DNA of 64,000 bases from Promethearchaeati archaeon (GCA_013166835.1 JABLTI010000015.1:1-64000); one strand, 5' to 3'. Shown: positions 1-10,527, counted from the first letter of the stretch. Made by a program: numbers and translations. Notes: a model not told the origin generated them from the sequence alone.

Positions 1-132
1 CAAATAATCCTCGAGAGCATGCTCTGCCATTTGTTCAGGAGTTAATGGATCATAAGTATATTTTCCTGGGAAAATTTGATCTGTGTTAATGTTCTGTTCT
101 GGGAAAATCCACATTTTACCTTTAAATTTCAT
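1..132 (-). CDS. leuD: 3-isopropylmalate dehydratase / homoaconitase small subunit (LeuD-like), truncated by window edge
   Basis: Reverse complement reads MKFKGKMWIFPEQNINTDQIFPGKYTYDPLTPEQMAEHALEDYL, typical LeuD N-terminus (NTDQIxPGKY); ATGA overlap with the upstream LeuC-like stop. Confidence 0.85.
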   Translation of the reverse strand, partial: MKFKGKMWIFPEQNINTDQIFPGKYTYDPLTPEQMAEHALEDYL

Positions 133-1394
133 GAGTAAACCTCCTTAGGTGGTTCCACGATTTTACCTTCAATGACTGAAGCTGCAACAGTAGCTGGACT
201 ACTTAGATAGATGCTTGTATCTTCTTTGCATCCCATTCGTCCTTTGAAGTTTCTATTTGCTGATGAGATAGCTGTTTCTCCAGGGGCAAGACACCCGCCA
301 TAAGCTCCTAAACAAGGTCCGCAACCCGGAATTGCTAATTCTCCGCCTGCTTCTATTAGGGTTTGAATTATGCCTTTACTCATTCCCTCAAGCAAAATTG
401 TTTGTGAAGCAGGATAAATGAGAAGTCTAACATTTTTCTTGATCTTTTTCCCTTTCAAGATTTTAGCTGCTGCTTCTAAATCATCAATTCGTCCATTTGT
501 GCAAGTTCCTAATAATCCGACATCTACCTCAATCTCTGGAAGTTCGGATATAGGAGATACATTATCTACATTATGTGGTTCTGAAACTACTGGAACGATT
601 TGATCTAAATCATAATCTTTCTCGAGTATATAAGGAGCATCTTTATCTGGTTGAATTTTCTTATAAGCATCTATTGCTCTATTTCTCAAATAATTATCAG
701 TAACTTCATCAGCTGGGAACATTCCAGCCTTCCCATCCATTTCAGCCACCATATTGCAAAGAGTAAGTCGCTCACTTATACTGAAATCTTTAGCTGCTTC
801 TCCATGGAATTCCACTGCTTTGTAACTTGCACCGTCGGATCTCATATCACCAATTATATGTAAAATTACATCTTTAGCGAATACGTTTTTCTTCAGTTTC
901 CCTTCAAGATTGAGTTTAATAGATTCCGGTATCTTTAACCATGTTTGACCAATAGCCCAAATACTGGCTGCTTCTGTTCTTCCTATTGGTATACCAGCTG
1001 CTCCAAGAGCTCCATGAGAAGTAGTATGAGAATCAGAACCAAGAATAATAACTCCCGGAATCACATGCCCCTCTTGTGGCAATACTTGATGGCAAATGCC
1101 AATACCGCAGTCATAAAAATGCTTGATTTTTTGCTCTTCAACAAATCCTCTGATTGCTTTATGATTTGCTGCTTTTTTCTCATCTGGTGGAGGAACTGCA
1201 TGATCTAAAGCTATGAAGATTTTTTCTGGATTCCAAACTTTTTTAGCTCCCATTGAATAGAATTTCTTCATTATAGCTGCAGAATTATCATGCGTTAAAA
1301 TTCTATGTGGTTCAACAAAGACTATTGAACCTTCTTCTGGTTCCTCTATTCCTGTTACGTTGCTAATTATTTTTTGAAATAGTGTTTGACCCAT
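129..1394 (-). CDS. leuC: 3-isopropylmalate dehydratase / homoaconitase large subunit (LeuC-like, aconitase superfamily)
   Basis: GSDSHTTSHGALGA, GTCTNGRIDDLEAAA and GCGPCLGAYGG aconitase-family motifs; 421 aa as in archaeal LeuC; followed by LeuD. Confidence 0.93.
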   Translation of the reverse strand: MGQTLFQKIISNVTGIEEPEEGSIVFVEPHRILTHDNSAAIMKKFYSMGAKKVWNPEKIFIALDHAVPPPDEKKAANHKAIRGFVEEQKIKHFYDCGIGICHQVLPQEGHVIPGVIILGSDSHTTSHGALGAAGIPIGRTEAASIWAIGQTWLKIPESIKLNLEGKLKKNVFAKDVILHIIGDMRSDGASYKAVEFHGEAAKDFSISERLTLCNMVAEMDGKAGMFPADEVTDNYLRNRAIDAYKKIQPDKDAPYILEKDYDLDQIVPVVSEPHNVDNVSPISELPEIEVDVGLLGTCTNGRIDDLEAAAKILKGKKIKKNVRLLIYPASQTILLEGMSKGIIQTLIEAGGELAIPGCGPCLGAYGGCLAPGETAISSANRNFKGRMGCKEDTSIYLSSPATVAASVIEGKIVEPPKEVYS

Positions 1395-1609
1395 CGTATA
1401 CCAACCACTGAACCAAAGATTGAAAACATCTTTGCTTGTTTGTCGTTGATAAATGTATTGTTGAGCTTTGCCTTTTCATTTTTCCCTAAATAATTTTTTA
1501 ATTTCCATATACATAGTCTTAAATATGTCGGCGTATGTATAATAAATGTAATTGTATGTATTTAGTCAGCTGTGCATTTGACTAAAAACAAACAAAGAGG
1601 TGAAAAAAA

Positions 1610-1834
1610 GTGAAAAATACTGTCAATGCATCTAATCTGGAAGCTGTAAAATCTTTAACTGAAATGGAATTAAATCTTCAATATGCAATAGATGATTTGA
1701 TTGATGAAGCAGAAGATCAATCAAAGATTGTCACTCAACATGTCTCCATGATAATTACTCAATTGGCTATGGTTGCTGCTTCACTTAGAGTCAAGAAGCA
1801 ACAAAAAATCAAGAAAATAAATAGTCCAATTTAA
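1610..1834 (+). CDS. small hypothetical protein (74 aa, helical)
   Basis: Intact ORF after an RBS-like gaggtgaaaaaa; no recognised family. Confidence 0.5.
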   Translation: MKNTVNASNLEAVKSLTEMELNLQYAIDDLIDEAEDQSKIVTQHVSMIITQLAMVAASLRVKKQQKIKKINSPI

Positions 1835-1888
1835 GTTTAGAAAATATTGAACGAGAAATTCCCATTTTTTTCTTCTAATTTTCTTTCA

Positions 1889-3298
1889 TTATTTATCACG
1901 AGGTGAGATGAAAGTCTTTCCACCTATAAAAACGATTTGGGCAGCAATTTCTTGTTTGTTAATTAATTCATAGATAATTTGAATGGTTCTATTATCATCA
2001 TCATTGAAAAACGAGCTTAAAATGTCTATGGGAAGAATTGACACCTGAGCTAGAACATCATTAATTTGTAGTTTAATCATCTTTTGGATTATCTGATTGG
2101 AAAATTGATAGCCTAATTTAGGATCCACAATATCAGATATTTCTTTTATGTTTCCACTATTAAATTGCTTGAGTATTTTTGCTATTGATTCAATGAATGG
2201 TTTCTCAAAGGTATTCTCTAGCTGCGGGGAATCTAAAAACGCTTTCCATTCTGATTGCTTAAATGCTGTAAGCAAAGAATAAGAAATTATTATGGCATTA
2301 TAATTTTTCAAAAATTGAGCAAATTCTTGAGCATCTTCTTTCTTCTTAATTATACTCTTCAAATAATAATAGATTAAAATATCTTGTACGTGGAAATTGT
2401 TTACGAAAATTTTCAAGTTAAGATTATGTATTCTATTCCTTGTGATATTTTTACAGATTTTGCGTTTAATTATTAGTTTGTCAAAAAAGCTTTGGAAGTT
2501 TACTTGTAATATGTTACTATTTGCATTTGTTGCTGTTCTTGTCAAGTAGCTTGTGATCAATTGTTCTACATCTTTACTAGGCTCATTATACAATGATTCT
2601 AAACCTTCCCGAAAGTAAGGAACTAATAATAGATGGCTACTTTCTGAGAGATAATTAAGAATTGTTGCTGTTATATTTCTTATAATCAGATCTGCTTCAG
2701 CCATATTAGCTACAAGTAATTGTACAGCTTTTTTCGCAAAACTCTTGTTTACCGTTAACGTTTTCACAAATTCTACAATACGAACATTTCGAATTTGTGT
2801 ATCCGTTTCTTCAAGAATAGATTGAAAGGAATCATTAAATTGCTCTATATGTTGACTTTTTGCTTTTTTCCCAGATTTTGTTGAGGTTTTCTTACTAGCT
2901 TTCTTAATTACTTCTTGTTTCTCAGTAATAGTTACTTGCTCAACAGGAACTGCTTCTATTATCTCTCCATGCTTTCCAATTTCGGAACTATCCGTAATTT
3001 CATCCGGTATTTCAAAAGTAACTATATCTTCTATAGCTATTGGTTGAATTTCAAACAATTTTTTTAATAAAATTACTTCTCCAATGTTTTTGATCAATTG
3101 TATTGGTATAGTTTCCTTAACAACAAAATCACTATCAAGTTTTGTTTTGATAGCAATTTTCATTCGCAGTTTCTTTTTATCATCCTCAAAAACACCTACA
3201 CATTTTGCTAGTATGTGGCCATTTGGATCCACAATAGATTTTCCAATGAGATTCTCTTCAGAAATTTCCTCATCTTTTGGTGTTTTTGAACGAATCAT
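1889..3298 (-). CDS. hypothetical protein with possible N-terminal PRC-barrel-like segment and helical C-terminal region
   Basis: 469-aa ORF; N-terminus GKSIVDPNGHILAKCVGVFEDDKKKLRMKIAIK is PRC-barrel-like; Lys-rich linker KKASKKTSTKSGKKAKS. Confidence 0.7.
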   Translation of the reverse strand: MIRSKTPKDEEISEENLIGKSIVDPNGHILAKCVGVFEDDKKKLRMKIAIKTKLDSDFVVKETIPIQLIKNIGEVILLKKLFEIQPIAIEDIVTFEIPDEITDSSEIGKHGEIIEAVPVEQVTITEKQEVIKKASKKTSTKSGKKAKSQHIEQFNDSFQSILEETDTQIRNVRIVEFVKTLTVNKSFAKKAVQLLVANMAEADLIIRNITATILNYLSESSHLLLVPYFREGLESLYNEPSKDVEQLITSYLTRTATNANSNILQVNFQSFFDKLIIKRKICKNITRNRIHNLNLKIFVNNFHVQDILIYYYLKSIIKKKEDAQEFAQFLKNYNAIIISYSLLTAFKQSEWKAFLDSPQLENTFEKPFIESIAKILKQFNSGNIKEISDIVDPKLGYQFSNQIIQKMIKLQINDVLAQVSILPIDILSSFFNDDDNRTIQIIYELINKQEIAAQIVFIGGKTFISPRDK

Positions 3299-3506
3299 TC
3301 ACATTCACATTTTAATGAATCTTTTTTCAATGAGTGACTAAAGAATTTCAAACAAAGATGCATCTTATAAAATCTATAATTGCTATAAAATCCTTTATTC
3401 CCAACTTTAAATTTGGGAAATTATGATTATTTAATGTATTGACTCGAGATAATTTACTAGAATAATGGAGATTCCCTCTAAAATTTATATACTGAAATCG
3501 TAACAT

Positions 3507-5018
3507 ATGTTTAGAATGTTAGAACTGTCTCCTTATCTAATTGTTGCTGTTTTCAACCAGATAAAAAATAATAGAGGTATTTCTGAAAGTGAAATAATTA
3601 CACATTTGCTGAAAAAGACAGGTTTGGAATCTGAGAGAATTAAGGAGTCAATAATCAAGTCCATTAAATTTTTACTGGAATCAAAACTTATTTCTGTATT
3701 ACCAGGAGAAAAAAAGAAATACAAAAAAGTGGATCGTGCAAAATTATCCATTTCCGATTCTATAACAAATGGGTTCACAAGAAAAGCAAAGGAAATTGCT
3801 AGAAGAACTGTCTCTTCAGTTCCTGGCGATAAGATCCGAGCAGCTTTACTTGGAAAGAAAGTATCGGATTGCATTTTAGCTGATAATCCTTTTGCAATAA
3901 AATGCTACTCACCAATAGGTTCCATTGAATACCAATTCGAGTTAAGAGATTTGGATTCTGAAAAAGAAATTACTGAACTTATTAAAAAACTGGATAAACT
4001 ACCAAATTTCCAAATTATATACGATTCACCTATCATAGAAAACCTTGATTTGAAATTTACTTTTCCAAAGGATAAACTTATTTCTGCTTCTGATGCAAGT
4101 CGATATACTGTCCCTGTAAAGAGTCCAATAGCAACAAATGATCTTTCTCGTAGTCGGCAATTAATATTCACTGTAGCATCAGCAAGTCGTTGGGTAGGAA
4201 AATTTTCGTCAGAGGGTCCGGAAGGCGAATTCATCAGTATTCCTGATTTGGTAGATATTGATGACAGTTTTGGATATGGTGCTGTAGAAGAAATCACTAC
4301 TTTACAACAACAAGATTTTGTTGCTGATCAGAATTTTGCTCAATCATATTTCCAAATGGAACGAATGCATAATGAAATAGATTTGTTAGGTTTCGATGAA
4401 CAACCAACCCATTATCATATACGCGATGGTCCAATTGTACCTCATAGTTATCGTGATCCAAAATTCTATGAAGCCTTAAGCCAGTCCAAGCGATTAGTAG
4501 ATATTGCCTTACATAGAAATATTCTGTATTTTGGTTTTGTAAAATATTCAGCAGATAAAGCCCTAACATCTTTCATAAATAGTGTAATTTTTAGCAATAT
4601 TCTCAAAGGATCAGTTCCAGAGAATTTCTGGAGTGATTTTGGATTATTAAGTCAAATTCTGGAAGACAAAGATGTAACTGTACCAATTATTAGACTTGAT
4701 AGAGGATTCGATGATCAACAAAGAAAGTGTTTAGTTCCCTACATGAGCTTCTATTTAAAAATATTTGATTGGGTGTCGCGAATTGATATTCCTTGGATGA
4801 TTTGCAAAACAGATCCGATTGGCTATAGAAACCGTGTTGCACAACTTGTATACTCTTTATCATCAATTGAGTATTCCAAACCAGGAACCCCTCAAATTGT
4901 TCCTTTTCCGATAGCTATGGTAGATGAAATGGCAAGAATTGTGGCTCGGAATTTTATAGATATATCAATAAAACAATTCTATGAGGAGCTAGGTCATCTA
5001 ATAGATGATTCCAAATGA
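3507..5018 (+). CDS. hypothetical protein, N-terminal winged-helix-like
   Basis: 503-aa ORF; predicted HTH-like N-terminus (ISESEIITHLLKKTGLESERIKESIIKSIKFLLESKLISV). Confidence 0.75.
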   Translation: MFRMLELSPYLIVAVFNQIKNNRGISESEIITHLLKKTGLESERIKESIIKSIKFLLESKLISVLPGEKKKYKKVDRAKLSISDSITNGFTRKAKEIARRTVSSVPGDKIRAALLGKKVSDCILADNPFAIKCYSPIGSIEYQFELRDLDSEKEITELIKKLDKLPNFQIIYDSPIIENLDLKFTFPKDKLISASDASRYTVPVKSPIATNDLSRSRQLIFTVASASRWVGKFSSEGPEGEFISIPDLVDIDDSFGYGAVEEITTLQQQDFVADQNFAQSYFQMERMHNEIDLLGFDEQPTHYHIRDGPIVPHSYRDPKFYEALSQSKRLVDIALHRNILYFGFVKYSADKALTSFINSVIFSNILKGSVPENFWSDFGLLSQILEDKDVTVPIIRLDRGFDDQQRKCLVPYMSFYLKIFDWVSRIDIPWMICKTDPIGYRNRVAQLVYSLSSIEYSKPGTPQIVPFPIAMVDEMARIVARNFIDISIKQFYEELGHLIDDSK

Positions 5019-5045
5019 TTATTCATTTAATAAAATTCGGTTGTT

Positions 5046-5420
5046 TTAAGTAGCAGTAAAAATCCACGCAATCCCAAGAAGTAGGAACAAAATAGCTGGA
5101 ATAACAATTGAGGTGATAATCATAAAGTCTCTTTTATCGCGTTTCTCTTTGAACTCTTGATAAGCATCATAATCAAGATAGAATTTATCCTCACTAGTGT
5201 CAATTTGGAGAATTATGTCGTTTTGGATTAAATGCTCAAATCTGCTTTCATAAAGATTTAAATCTAATCCTAAATGACCAAACTCTATTGATGTATCATT
5301 TGTCAATGCATCCATCATTACAAATTGTTCAATAATGTGTCTTGTTTTTGGTTTGATCTTTGTTTTGGAAAATTCCTCATCCAAAGAATCGGTGTCGTCA
5401 GTCATGGAACCGTTCACCAC
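5046..5420 (-). CDS. small protein with single C-terminal transmembrane helix (tail-anchored type)
   Basis: 124 aa; C-terminal hydrophobic DFMIITSIVIPAILFLLLGIAWIFTAT. Confidence 0.7.
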   Translation of the reverse strand: MVNGSMTDDTDSLDEEFSKTKIKPKTRHIIEQFVMMDALTNDTSIEFGHLGLDLNLYESRFEHLIQNDIILQIDTSEDKFYLDYDAYQEFKEKRDKRDFMIITSIVIPAILFLLLGIAWIFTAT

Positions 5421-5430
5421 TCATAAACAA

Positions 5431-6072
5431 TTACTTAGTAAAGCATTTGATCATTTCTTGATAAATCTCTGGATGCTCTCCAATATATGCAAGCCAACAA
5501 ACAGTATCTAAAATATATTTTGTTGCACGAACATCGAAAGTTGCTACAAGATCTAGGATTTCAGGATTACTAATATTATTGATTTTTTCTATATCAATAC
5601 GCTTCTTTTGTGTTGTTTCATCATAGAATTTTCTAAAGCAAGCTTCGTCAAATTTTTTGAAACTTAATAATTGACAAGTGATACGTCCAACTACTGTGAA
5701 ATAGTCATCTACCTTATCTTCCTCTTCATCACCAGATAAATCTAAAGCAATATAGAATACCTTTGCTGTTCGTGAATAGAGTGTCAAAGTTTTAATGTGA
5801 CTTTCAGAGTAAGTGATTATTCTTTTCCCAGCTTCCATTACTAAATGAGCTTTTTTCAATCGATTTAGGTAACCATAAATGGTTTTATCCGATTTCTGAG
5901 CATTAACTGTTTTGAATGCTTCTTTGATATCTTCAAAAGTCAATGGACCATTTAAGAGAAAGTTTAGAAGTAATTCACAATTTTTATCATCTTGTAAGCA
6001 TTTAACACTATCAAGATCATAGATAGTTTTCACAAGTTTTTCTTTATTTATGATGACATCTTGCGTTTCCAT
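5431..6072 (-). CDS. winged-HTH regulator-like protein (paralogue of 6212-6850)
   Basis: LLNFLLNGPLTFEDIKEAF...KSDKTIYGYLNRLKKAHLVMEAGKRI wHTH pattern shared with the neighbouring ORF. Confidence 0.75.
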   Translation of the reverse strand: METQDVIINKEKLVKTIYDLDSVKCLQDDKNCELLLNFLLNGPLTFEDIKEAFKTVNAQKSDKTIYGYLNRLKKAHLVMEAGKRIITYSESHIKTLTLYSRTAKVFYIALDLSGDEEEDKVDDYFTVVGRITCQLLSFKKFDEACFRKFYDETTQKKRIDIEKINNISNPEILDLVATFDVRATKYILDTVCWLAYIGEHPEIYQEMIKCFTK

Positions 6073-6211
6073 TTTGACACCGTGTAATATTTAGAATACT
6101 GTCTTATATTTTTTTCATATAAACTAGAATATACTGTAGTTTTTTTCAGAACGAATCTTGAAAAAAATAGACTGTTGTCCAATTACAAAGACTTGTTCTA
6201 TTGATAGATTG

Positions 6212-6850
6212 TTATCTAAAGCATTTACTCAATTCTTTGAAAAATTCAGGATGCTCTTCAAATAATAGGATCCATCCAGTAAAATCCAGAACAGGATACA
6301 ATTCGTGGATTTCAAAATCTTGAATTAAACTAAGAATTTTATCACTATTTACATTTTCAAAAAATTCTTTCATTATTTGATTCCTTTGCTTATAGATGAC
6401 ATCCATTTTACCTTTCAAGCAATCTAAATCTGCGGAATCTCTATGACCCAATCTTTCCTTCAAAATTTCATTTACAAGTTCAAGAGATCTTCTTTCAATC
6501 TTGTCTTGTTGTTCATAGAATTTTATAGGAGCGAAAATAATCTTGGATACTCGAGCAAATAGTGTTTGAGTTTTAATTTGGTTAGCTTGATCAGAAAAGA
6601 TCCTTTTACCCGCTTCAATTACTAAACCTGCTTTTTTGAGCTTGCCTAAATAACGATAAATGCTTTTATCGGATTTCTCATTGCCTGATTTTTCAAATGC
6701 AATCTCTAGCTCTTCTACAGTTAATGGTCCCTTAAACAAGAAATGTAATACTTGTCTGTGGTTTGTTTCAGATAAAAGCTCTTCAATCTCATCCCCAGTG
6801 AAAACTTGCACTACTTTTTGTTGATTAGTTATTATGTCTCTAAAAGTCAT
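6212..6850 (-). CDS. winged-HTH regulator-like protein (paralogue of 5431-6072)
   Basis: VLHFLFKGPLTVEELEIAF...KSDKSIYRYLGKLKKAGLVIEAGKRI, matches the adjacent ORF. Confidence 0.75.
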   Translation of the reverse strand: MTFRDIITNQQKVVQVFTGDEIEELLSETNHRQVLHFLFKGPLTVEELEIAFEKSGNEKSDKSIYRYLGKLKKAGLVIEAGKRIFSDQANQIKTQTLFARVSKIIFAPIKFYEQQDKIERRSLELVNEILKERLGHRDSADLDCLKGKMDVIYKQRNQIMKEFFENVNSDKILSLIQDFEIHELYPVLDFTGWILLFEEHPEFFKELSKCFR

Positions 6851-7096
6851 CTCTTTCCAACCATTAACTTTAGTTTTAACTTTTCACATCTTCTAATTTA
6901 TTTCATATATATAGTAAATTATTAGTCTAACTTTAACAAACAAATATCTTATTGATGCTTGAAAATCATTTTTTCCAAGTTAATCAACTTAATCCGCTAG
7001 ATTTGTCTGTTTTCTTGGTCTGAAATTTTTTCTTTGCTATAATATAAGGAAATCTAAGATTTATAAGAATATTTATAACCATAAATATAGACTATA

Positions 7097-7264
7097 CTCT
7101 CAAGGATTTGAGAATGGTGTTCACTTCATTCTCAAAAACGATCACCCTTTCCTCAAGAGGTTCGTTGAATAAGGTATGAATCACCAGGGAACCAATAACC
7201 GAAAAAGTAATGCTTAATCACCAACAATTCGGTTCTTCCTTCTGATTTGGTTCTCTTGTGATTC
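7097..7264 (+). ncRNA. candidate structured RNA (independent sRNA or 5' leader of the penicillin acylase gene)
   Basis: TTTGAGAATG(7107-7116)/CATTCTCAAA(7127-7136) perfect 10-bp stem; GAATCACCAGGGAACCAA(7178-7195)/TTGGTTCTCTTGTGATTC(7247-7264) 18-bp stem with one mismatch and one GU; inner AACCGAA(7197-7203)/TTCGGTT(7228-7234); AT-rich TATA-like atttataacc upstream. Confidence 0.5.
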
Positions 7265-7393
7265 CTAATTTTTATTTCTTAATTTCATCTTGCATATTAT
7301 AGCATAAGTAAAAACAAGGAACATTTTTATACACGACAAAAATAATCATAGTGTTTCTTAAATTTGTGAATAAATATTTTTGGAGATAGTTAT

Positions 7394-9991
7394 TTGGATA
7401 TAACTAAAAGAAATACTATAATTAGCCTAGCAGTTGTGGGCCTTATTTCTGTTGGGGTTCTTGTCGGGTTTTCAATTCCATTAGGTATTTTTCCACCTCT
7501 AGGAGAGTTACTTTTTCCAGGGAATGGTCTATGGAACATCGACGAAGAAGTACCAAAAATGGAAGTTATAACTTCCTCCTACCTTACAGAAGATGTAACT
7601 ATTTATCGTGACCAGTGGGGAATACCGCATATTTATGGTCATAGTGAAGAAGATCTTGGGTTTGCCATTGGTTATGTACATGCTCAAGATAGACTTTTAC
7701 AAATGGATCTGGCAAGAAGATCAATCAGAGGACAACTGTCAGAAATAATGGGTGAAAGTTATCTCGCTGATGATAGAAATAGTCTAAATAAATTAATGGA
7801 TTATTGGACTGATGAATCATTAAAGGTAATGGAAGCAAGCAGTCATCCTTCAGATGTAAAACTGATGGCTGTACTAGAAGATTATTGCAATGGAATAAAT
7901 TCTTACATTGATAAAATTAGAACTCTCCCATTAGAGTTTCAATTTCTAGGATATGAACCTGAACACTGGACACCATCAGACACTTTCGCTTTCATAAAAT
8001 ACATGTCTGAAATGTTAACTTGGGGGTACGAGGATTTCATAACAGTTCAGATACAAGATGCAATAGGTGCGGATGGTTTTGCTGAATTGTATGATTATCC
8101 AATACCATATCAAGTTCCTATTTGTACAGATTATGGAGAGTATAATGATTCTGCATTACTTACAGCAAGTTCTGAAAGCTCTATTGATCCGATACTTGTA
8201 GAGTTAAGTAATAGCTTTATTGAAAGTATAATGACGATTCCTAAGGAAAAACAATTCTTTGAGCAAACAGAAATTATAGGTTCAAATAATTGGGCAGTAA
8301 ATGGCAGTAAAACAGCATCTGGAAAACCAATTATAAGTAATGATATGCATCTTAGCTTTAACGTACCTGGTATTTGGTATGAAGCACATTTGGTTGACAT
8401 TTCTCCTGGTGCAGATTTCAATCTTTATGGTTTCTTTTTAGCAGGTGTTCCTTGGCCCATTGTCGGACATAATTCATATGTCGGATGGGGTCTAACTAAC
8501 GCAGCATTTGATGTCATTGATTGGTACTATTATGATGTAGTAAATGACACTCACTACATGTATAAAGGTGAACCAACTCCCTATGAAATCATTGAATATG
8601 ATATAAAAGTAAAGGGTAGAGCACCTGAACACTTTGAAATTAAAACAACAGTTCATGGACCTGTATTCGAAACTGTTGGAACAGATTATGATATGACTAA
8701 TTATACCAACAAAGTATTTGCATGTAAATGGATAGGGCAAAGTGTAACACTAGAAAGCAGAGCTATCTATGAATTTTCTCATGCGAAAAACCGGGCTGAA
8801 TTTGATACCGCTTCAAGCTTTTTCTCTACTCCTGCTCAGAACATCCATTATGGAGATATCTATGGAAATATTGGCATTCGTCCTACTGGTAAAGCACCGA
8901 TTAGAAATGATACTGGAATACCTGATTGGCATTTAGGTAATGGATCAATGATTTACAACGGTTCTGCTGGTCATGGTGAATGGATTGGGTTTATCCCCTT
9001 TGAGGATTTACCTCATACAGAAAATCCAGAAACAGGTTATGTATTATCTGCGAATCAGATCTCTGCAGGACCGGAATATTTAGCAAATTATACCATACAA
9101 AATCCAATTGATGTCTCAAATGGTTACAGAGCAAGAAGAATTAATACCTTATTGTCAACACATGATAATTTAACCGTTGAGGACATGATAGAAATTCAAC
9201 TGGATTGTTATTCTACAAAAGCAGGTAATTTCTCAACATATCTTCTTGATGTCATTGGTACCATGCCAAGTAAGACTACAGTACAACAAGAAGCTTATGA
9301 ATTACTCCAAGGTTGGAATTTCATGCAAGACAAAGATCTCGCAGCACCATCTATATTCAATGTATGGTTTGACATATATCAACAAGAAGTTTTTAATGAT
9401 GATGTCATCAATCTTGGAAGTCATAGATATCCATCACGCGCAGTCCTTGAATGGTTAACCAAGAATAATGCTACCTCAAAGTGGTTTGACAACATAGATA
9501 CTCCTGCAGTTGAAACAAGAGATGATATTATTTTACTTGCTTTTGAAAAAGCAATAACAGCATTGGCAACCCACTTTGAATCTCCTGTTGTATCAACATG
9601 GCTTTGGGGTGAAATTCATCGAGCATACTTCCCGCATCTAACAGGATTACCATTTTTAGGATATGGACCTGTATCTGTAGATGGAACAGGTGACACGGTT
9701 ACACCTTTTGGTTGGAGTACTCTCTACTTCAATGGTGAAATTCGTCCTGCTACCGCAACAAGTGGTGCTTCTGAAAGGATGATTCTTGATTTTGGGAATC
9801 TAAGCAATTCAATTTCAGTTATACCATCTGGACAAAGAGGTATTTCTAATTCGATACACTACATAGACCAATTGTTGTTATACTTAGATGGAGAATACCA
9901 TACTCAGTATTTTGCTGCTGACTCCATAGCGGAATTCAAGGAAAGCTGGATTGAATCAACTTTAATCCTAAAAGCTGAAGGAGGATTATAA
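7394..9991 (+). CDS. penicillin acylase (penicillin amidase) family Ntn-hydrolase with N-terminal membrane/signal segment; TTG start
   Basis: DQWGIPHIYGHSEEDLGFAIGYVHAQDRLLQMDLARR; autoprocessing region IIGSNNWAVNGSKTASGKPIISNDMHL. Confidence 0.93.
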   Translation: MDITKRNTIISLAVVGLISVGVLVGFSIPLGIFPPLGELLFPGNGLWNIDEEVPKMEVITSSYLTEDVTIYRDQWGIPHIYGHSEEDLGFAIGYVHAQDRLLQMDLARRSIRGQLSEIMGESYLADDRNSLNKLMDYWTDESLKVMEASSHPSDVKLMAVLEDYCNGINSYIDKIRTLPLEFQFLGYEPEHWTPSDTFAFIKYMSEMLTWGYEDFITVQIQDAIGADGFAELYDYPIPYQVPICTDYGEYNDSALLTASSESSIDPILVELSNSFIESIMTIPKEKQFFEQTEIIGSNNWAVNGSKTASGKPIISNDMHLSFNVPGIWYEAHLVDISPGADFNLYGFFLAGVPWPIVGHNSYVGWGLTNAAFDVIDWYYYDVVNDTHYMYKGEPTPYEIIEYDIKVKGRAPEHFEIKTTVHGPVFETVGTDYDMTNYTNKVFACKWIGQSVTLESRAIYEFSHAKNRAEFDTASSFFSTPAQNIHYGDIYGNIGIRPTGKAPIRNDTGIPDWHLGNGSMIYNGSAGHGEWIGFIPFEDLPHTENPETGYVLSANQISAGPEYLANYTIQNPIDVSNGYRARRINTLLSTHDNLTVEDMIEIQLDCYSTKAGNFSTYLLDVIGTMPSKTTVQQEAYELLQGWNFMQDKDLAAPSIFNVWFDIYQQEVFNDDVINLGSHRYPSRAVLEWLTKNNATSKWFDNIDTPAVETRDDIILLAFEKAITALATHFESPVVSTWLWGEIHRAYFPHLTGLPFLGYGPVSVDGTGDTVTPFGWSTLYFNGEIRPATATSGASERMILDFGNLSNSISVIPSGQRGISNSIHYIDQLLLYLDGEYHTQYFAADSIAEFKESWIESTLILKAEGGL

Positions 9992-9992
9992 A

Positions 9993-10439
9993 ATGTCAAG
10001 CAAAACAGTAGCAAAAGAGGAACAAAAAACCCGAAGCGAGAAAATAGAGCAATTCAACAAAATAATGTTTTATGCTGCTCCCGCTCTTGGTTTTGTCATA
10101 GCGTTTGCATTAGCATTCACACCTGTCTGGCATTTAGCTATACTTGCTGGAATAATTGCAGGAGCATTTTATAATAAAATGAAACAAGGTGTTGTTGCAG
10201 GACTCATTGGCATTGGGTTAGGTTGGACCCTCTACGTGATAATCAAAACTTCCACATCGAATATTGAGACATTGCTGAATCAAGTAGGCGGAATTATTTT
10301 TGATTCCTATGGACTGGGTTGGTTATTCAAAGTAGCCATAATCATTCTTGGGTTTGCATTCGGAGCTCTAGGCGGTACACTCGGAAGTGGAATAAGAAAA
10401 TTAATCTGTCTGCAAAAAGAAACAACACAGAACGAATAA
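9993..10439 (+). CDS. small multi-pass membrane protein, co-transcribed with the acylase
   Basis: 148 aa with several hydrophobic helices; starts 2 bp after the previous stop. Confidence 0.75.
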   Translation: MSSKTVAKEEQKTRSEKIEQFNKIMFYAAPALGFVIAFALAFTPVWHLAILAGIIAGAFYNKMKQGVVAGLIGIGLGWTLYVIIKTSTSNIETLLNQVGGIIFDSYGLGWLFKVAIIILGFAFGALGGTLGSGIRKLICLQKETTQNE

Positions 10440-10466
10440 GGAGAAACTAACTCCTTTCTTTTTTTC
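10438..10466 (+). terminator. hairpin plus poly-T terminator-like element
   Basis: AAGGAG(10438-43)/CTCCTT(10451-56) followed by TCTTTTTTTCTTTT. Confidence 0.55.
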
Positions 10467-10527
10467 TTTTAAGATTATTACTAAATTAAATAAGGACAAA
10501 ATACAACTTAACTCAAGGGTAAAGAAA

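Noticed and set aside
418-1208. Plus-strand ORFs (418-603, 651-863, 945-1208) opposite LeuC
   Set aside because: Antisense shadows of a clearly conserved CDS; low-complexity compositions, no motifs.
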